Positions 63,086 through 64,000 of a DNA stretch of 64,000 nucleotides are shown in pieces. Below the pieces are notes generated by a model. That model made no database searches. It saw only the letters and a program-made list of their open reading frames with translations, and had not been told where the DNA came from. How positions within the stretch are numbered: position 1 is the first letter of the stretch; each line of letters opens with the position of its first letter. The position numbers and the translations under genes were made by a program. Origin of the DNA: CAVPTL01 sp963727235 (GTDB lineage: Bacteria; Actinomycetota; Thermoleophilia; Gaiellales; JAICJC01); NCBI GenBank assembly GCA_963727235.1, contig CAVSFZ010000008.1:62001-126000 (forward strand), given 5' to 3'.

Positions 63086-63481
63086 ATGCGTCGCACGACT
63101 CTCATCTCACTCCTGATTGCCTGTGTCGCGATGGCTGTCATCGCACCCACCGCCATGGCCAAAGGCGGCGGCACCACGCGCACCATCGCGCTCAAGGGAA
63201 GCATCTCGTTCCCGAACGCCACCGGCAAGGCCACCTCCAAGGTCAACGGCAGTGAACGCGAACTCCAGATCGAGGCCGAGCACATCAAGGCGCTCGCTGG
63301 GAAGCACGTCAACGTGTTCGTCAACGGCAACAAGCTGGCGAGCCCACTGGTCACCCGGCTCGGCCAAGCCCACGTCGAACGCAACACCCAAAACGGACAG
63401 GCCGTACCCACGATCAAGGCCGGATCCACCGTGCGCGTGCGCACTCTCGGCGGCACTCTGATCGCAGGCGGCACCTTCTAA
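63086..63481 (+). CDS. small secreted protein
   Basis: 131 residues; GAGGAGGAAC seven bases before ATG 63086. Signal peptide (TLISLLIACVAMAVIAPTAM-AKG), then a small beta-rich domain: TIALKGSISFPNATGKATSK, ELQIEAEHIKALAGKHVNVF, VNGNKLASPLVTRLGQAHVE, VPTIKAGSTVRVRTLGGTLI. It resembles small extracellular beta-sandwich proteins; no catalytic motif. Divergent from the kinase gene at 62939. Confidence 0.7.
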   Translation: MRRTTLISLLIACVAMAVIAPTAMAKGGGTTRTIALKGSISFPNATGKATSKVNGSERELQIEAEHIKALAGKHVNVFVNGNKLASPLVTRLGQAHVERNTQNGQAVPTIKAGSTVRVRTLGGTLIAGGTF

Positions 63482-63486
63482 TTCAC

Positions 63487-63537
63487 CACCAGCTCAGTGC
63501 GAGGTGAGGGACACCCTCACCTCGCACTGAGCTGGTG
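63487..63537. terminator. 24-bp perfect inverted repeat, two-way terminator
   Basis: Left arm 63487-63510 (CACCAGCTCAGTG...GAGGG) and right arm 63514-63537 are perfect complements of 24 bases around ACA. It begins six bases after the stop of the 63086 gene and lies 73 bases beyond the stop of the minus-strand SnoaL-like gene, so it can serve both. Confidence 0.75.
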
Positions 63538-63610
63538 TTGTGCGTCCGGCGGGCCGTTAGCCTTGGATCTAGATCGCGCCCTCGGCGGCACGCCGACCGC
63601 GCGAGCGTCC

Positions 63611-64000
63611 TCACCCGCGAGGATCGTATGTCCTCGGCGCCGGCCGGATCTCGGCCACGTCGGCCCAGAACTCTTCGAGGTCGGTGCACTCGCCGGCGTC
63701 GTTGAACCTGAGCACGAGCGCCGCCGTCAGGGTCGGGGGGCCGTCGTCCGCGGTGAGCGTGCCCCACCAGCGCACGGCTGCCCGCCAGCCGTCGACGATC
63801 GGGCTCGAACCGCAGGTCGACGTCGCGCTGGGGGCCGGTGGCCGCGCGCCAGTGCTCTTGGATTCGGGCGCGACCGGCGATTGGCGGCTGGAAGGGATCG
63901 AACGAGTAGGCCGCGTCGGCGGCAAACAACGTACCCGCGAGCGCCAGGTCATTGGTCAGCCACGCGCGGCTGTAGTAGTCGAGCCACGCGTCGACGTCGA
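63611..64000 (-). pseudogene. SnoaL-like/nuclear-transport-factor-2 protein, frameshifted near 63795, 5' end off the window
   Basis: From the right edge: DVDAWLDYYSRAWLTNDLAL, GTLFAADAAYSFDPFQPPIA, RARIQEHWRAATGPQRDVDL, then the frame changes and continues IVDGWRAAVRWWGTLTADDG, LRFNDAGECTDLEEFWADVA to a stop at 63611. This is a typical NTF2-like domain of about 130 residues. One indel near CGAGCCCGATCG breaks it. The start lies beyond base 64000. Confidence 0.7.

Noticed and set aside
1..64000. CRISPR array
   Set aside because: No regularly spaced repeats and no cas-like genes were seen.

Overview
The window is GC-rich DNA from an actinobacterium. Many starts are GTG or TTG, stop-start overlaps (ATGA, TGATG, GTGA) are common, and several proteins are sigma, PadR or MarR regulators or threonine/alanine-rich secreted proteins. 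Three alpha/beta-hydrolase + class III cyclase fusions of the Rv1900c type, COG4315-like lipoproteins and paired secreted beta-propeller-like proteins suggest a soil-type Thermoleophilia/Solirubrobacterales relative. That placement is inference; there is no rRNA and no intact tRNA gene to confirm it.

Layout. 0-6.7 kb: a TadG-like pilus gene, an ECF sigma factor fused to a zinc-finger and membrane segment, a hydrolase-cyclase fusion, an AI-2E family permease and a COG4315-like lipoprotein. 6.8-9.4 kb (minus): a tightly overlapping operon of two small exported proteins, ApbE, a ferric-reductase-like membrane protein and a PAP2 phosphatase. 9.5-11.5 kb: an OmpR-type two-component system. 11.5-14.3 kb: a membrane-anchored metallophosphoesterase and a large polytopic membrane protein. 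14.4-16.5 kb (plus): a second small protein/ApbE/ferric-reductase-like operon. 16.6-26.1 kb: a leaderless PadR operon, two truncated genes meeting tail to tail, a Na+/H+-type antiporter with a coupled 38-residue peptide, an SDR + GcvT-like pair, an MFS transporter carrying a cyclic-nucleotide domain, and a DAO-type flavoprotein.

27.2-56.0 kb is bounded by a 27-bp direct repeat that looks like the 3' end of a tRNA gene. An excisionase-like gene and a tyrosine integrase lie just inside the right copy, so I read the segment as a genomic island or stacked islands. Its cargo is not phage-like: a GFA-type protein, two more hydrolase-cyclase fusions, a MarR/cupin/SnoaL unit, secreted beta-propellers, a solute-binding lipoprotein, a cupin-cyclase, an exported ammonia-lyase-like lipoprotein without the MIO triad, a choloylglycine-hydrolase-like enzyme, and many remnants (DNA methylase, alcohol dehydrogenase, cupin tail, HNH-like gene). 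A second, larger tyrosine recombinase lies at 52.2-54.3 kb next to a 10-6-10 inverted repeat.

56-64 kb: another pair of the beta-propeller-like secreted proteins, small ORFs, a NarL-type two-component system, small secreted proteins and a frameshifted SnoaL-like gene cut by the right edge.

Two themes tie genes together. One is cyclic-nucleotide signalling: four cyclase domains and a transporter with an intact-looking cNMP-binding motif. The other is extracytoplasmic flavin/haem redox chemistry: two ApbE + ferric-reductase-like loci. A technical theme is that at least eight genes are broken by single-base indels, several in short homopolymers, so either consensus errors or real decay must be allowed for when reading the annotation.
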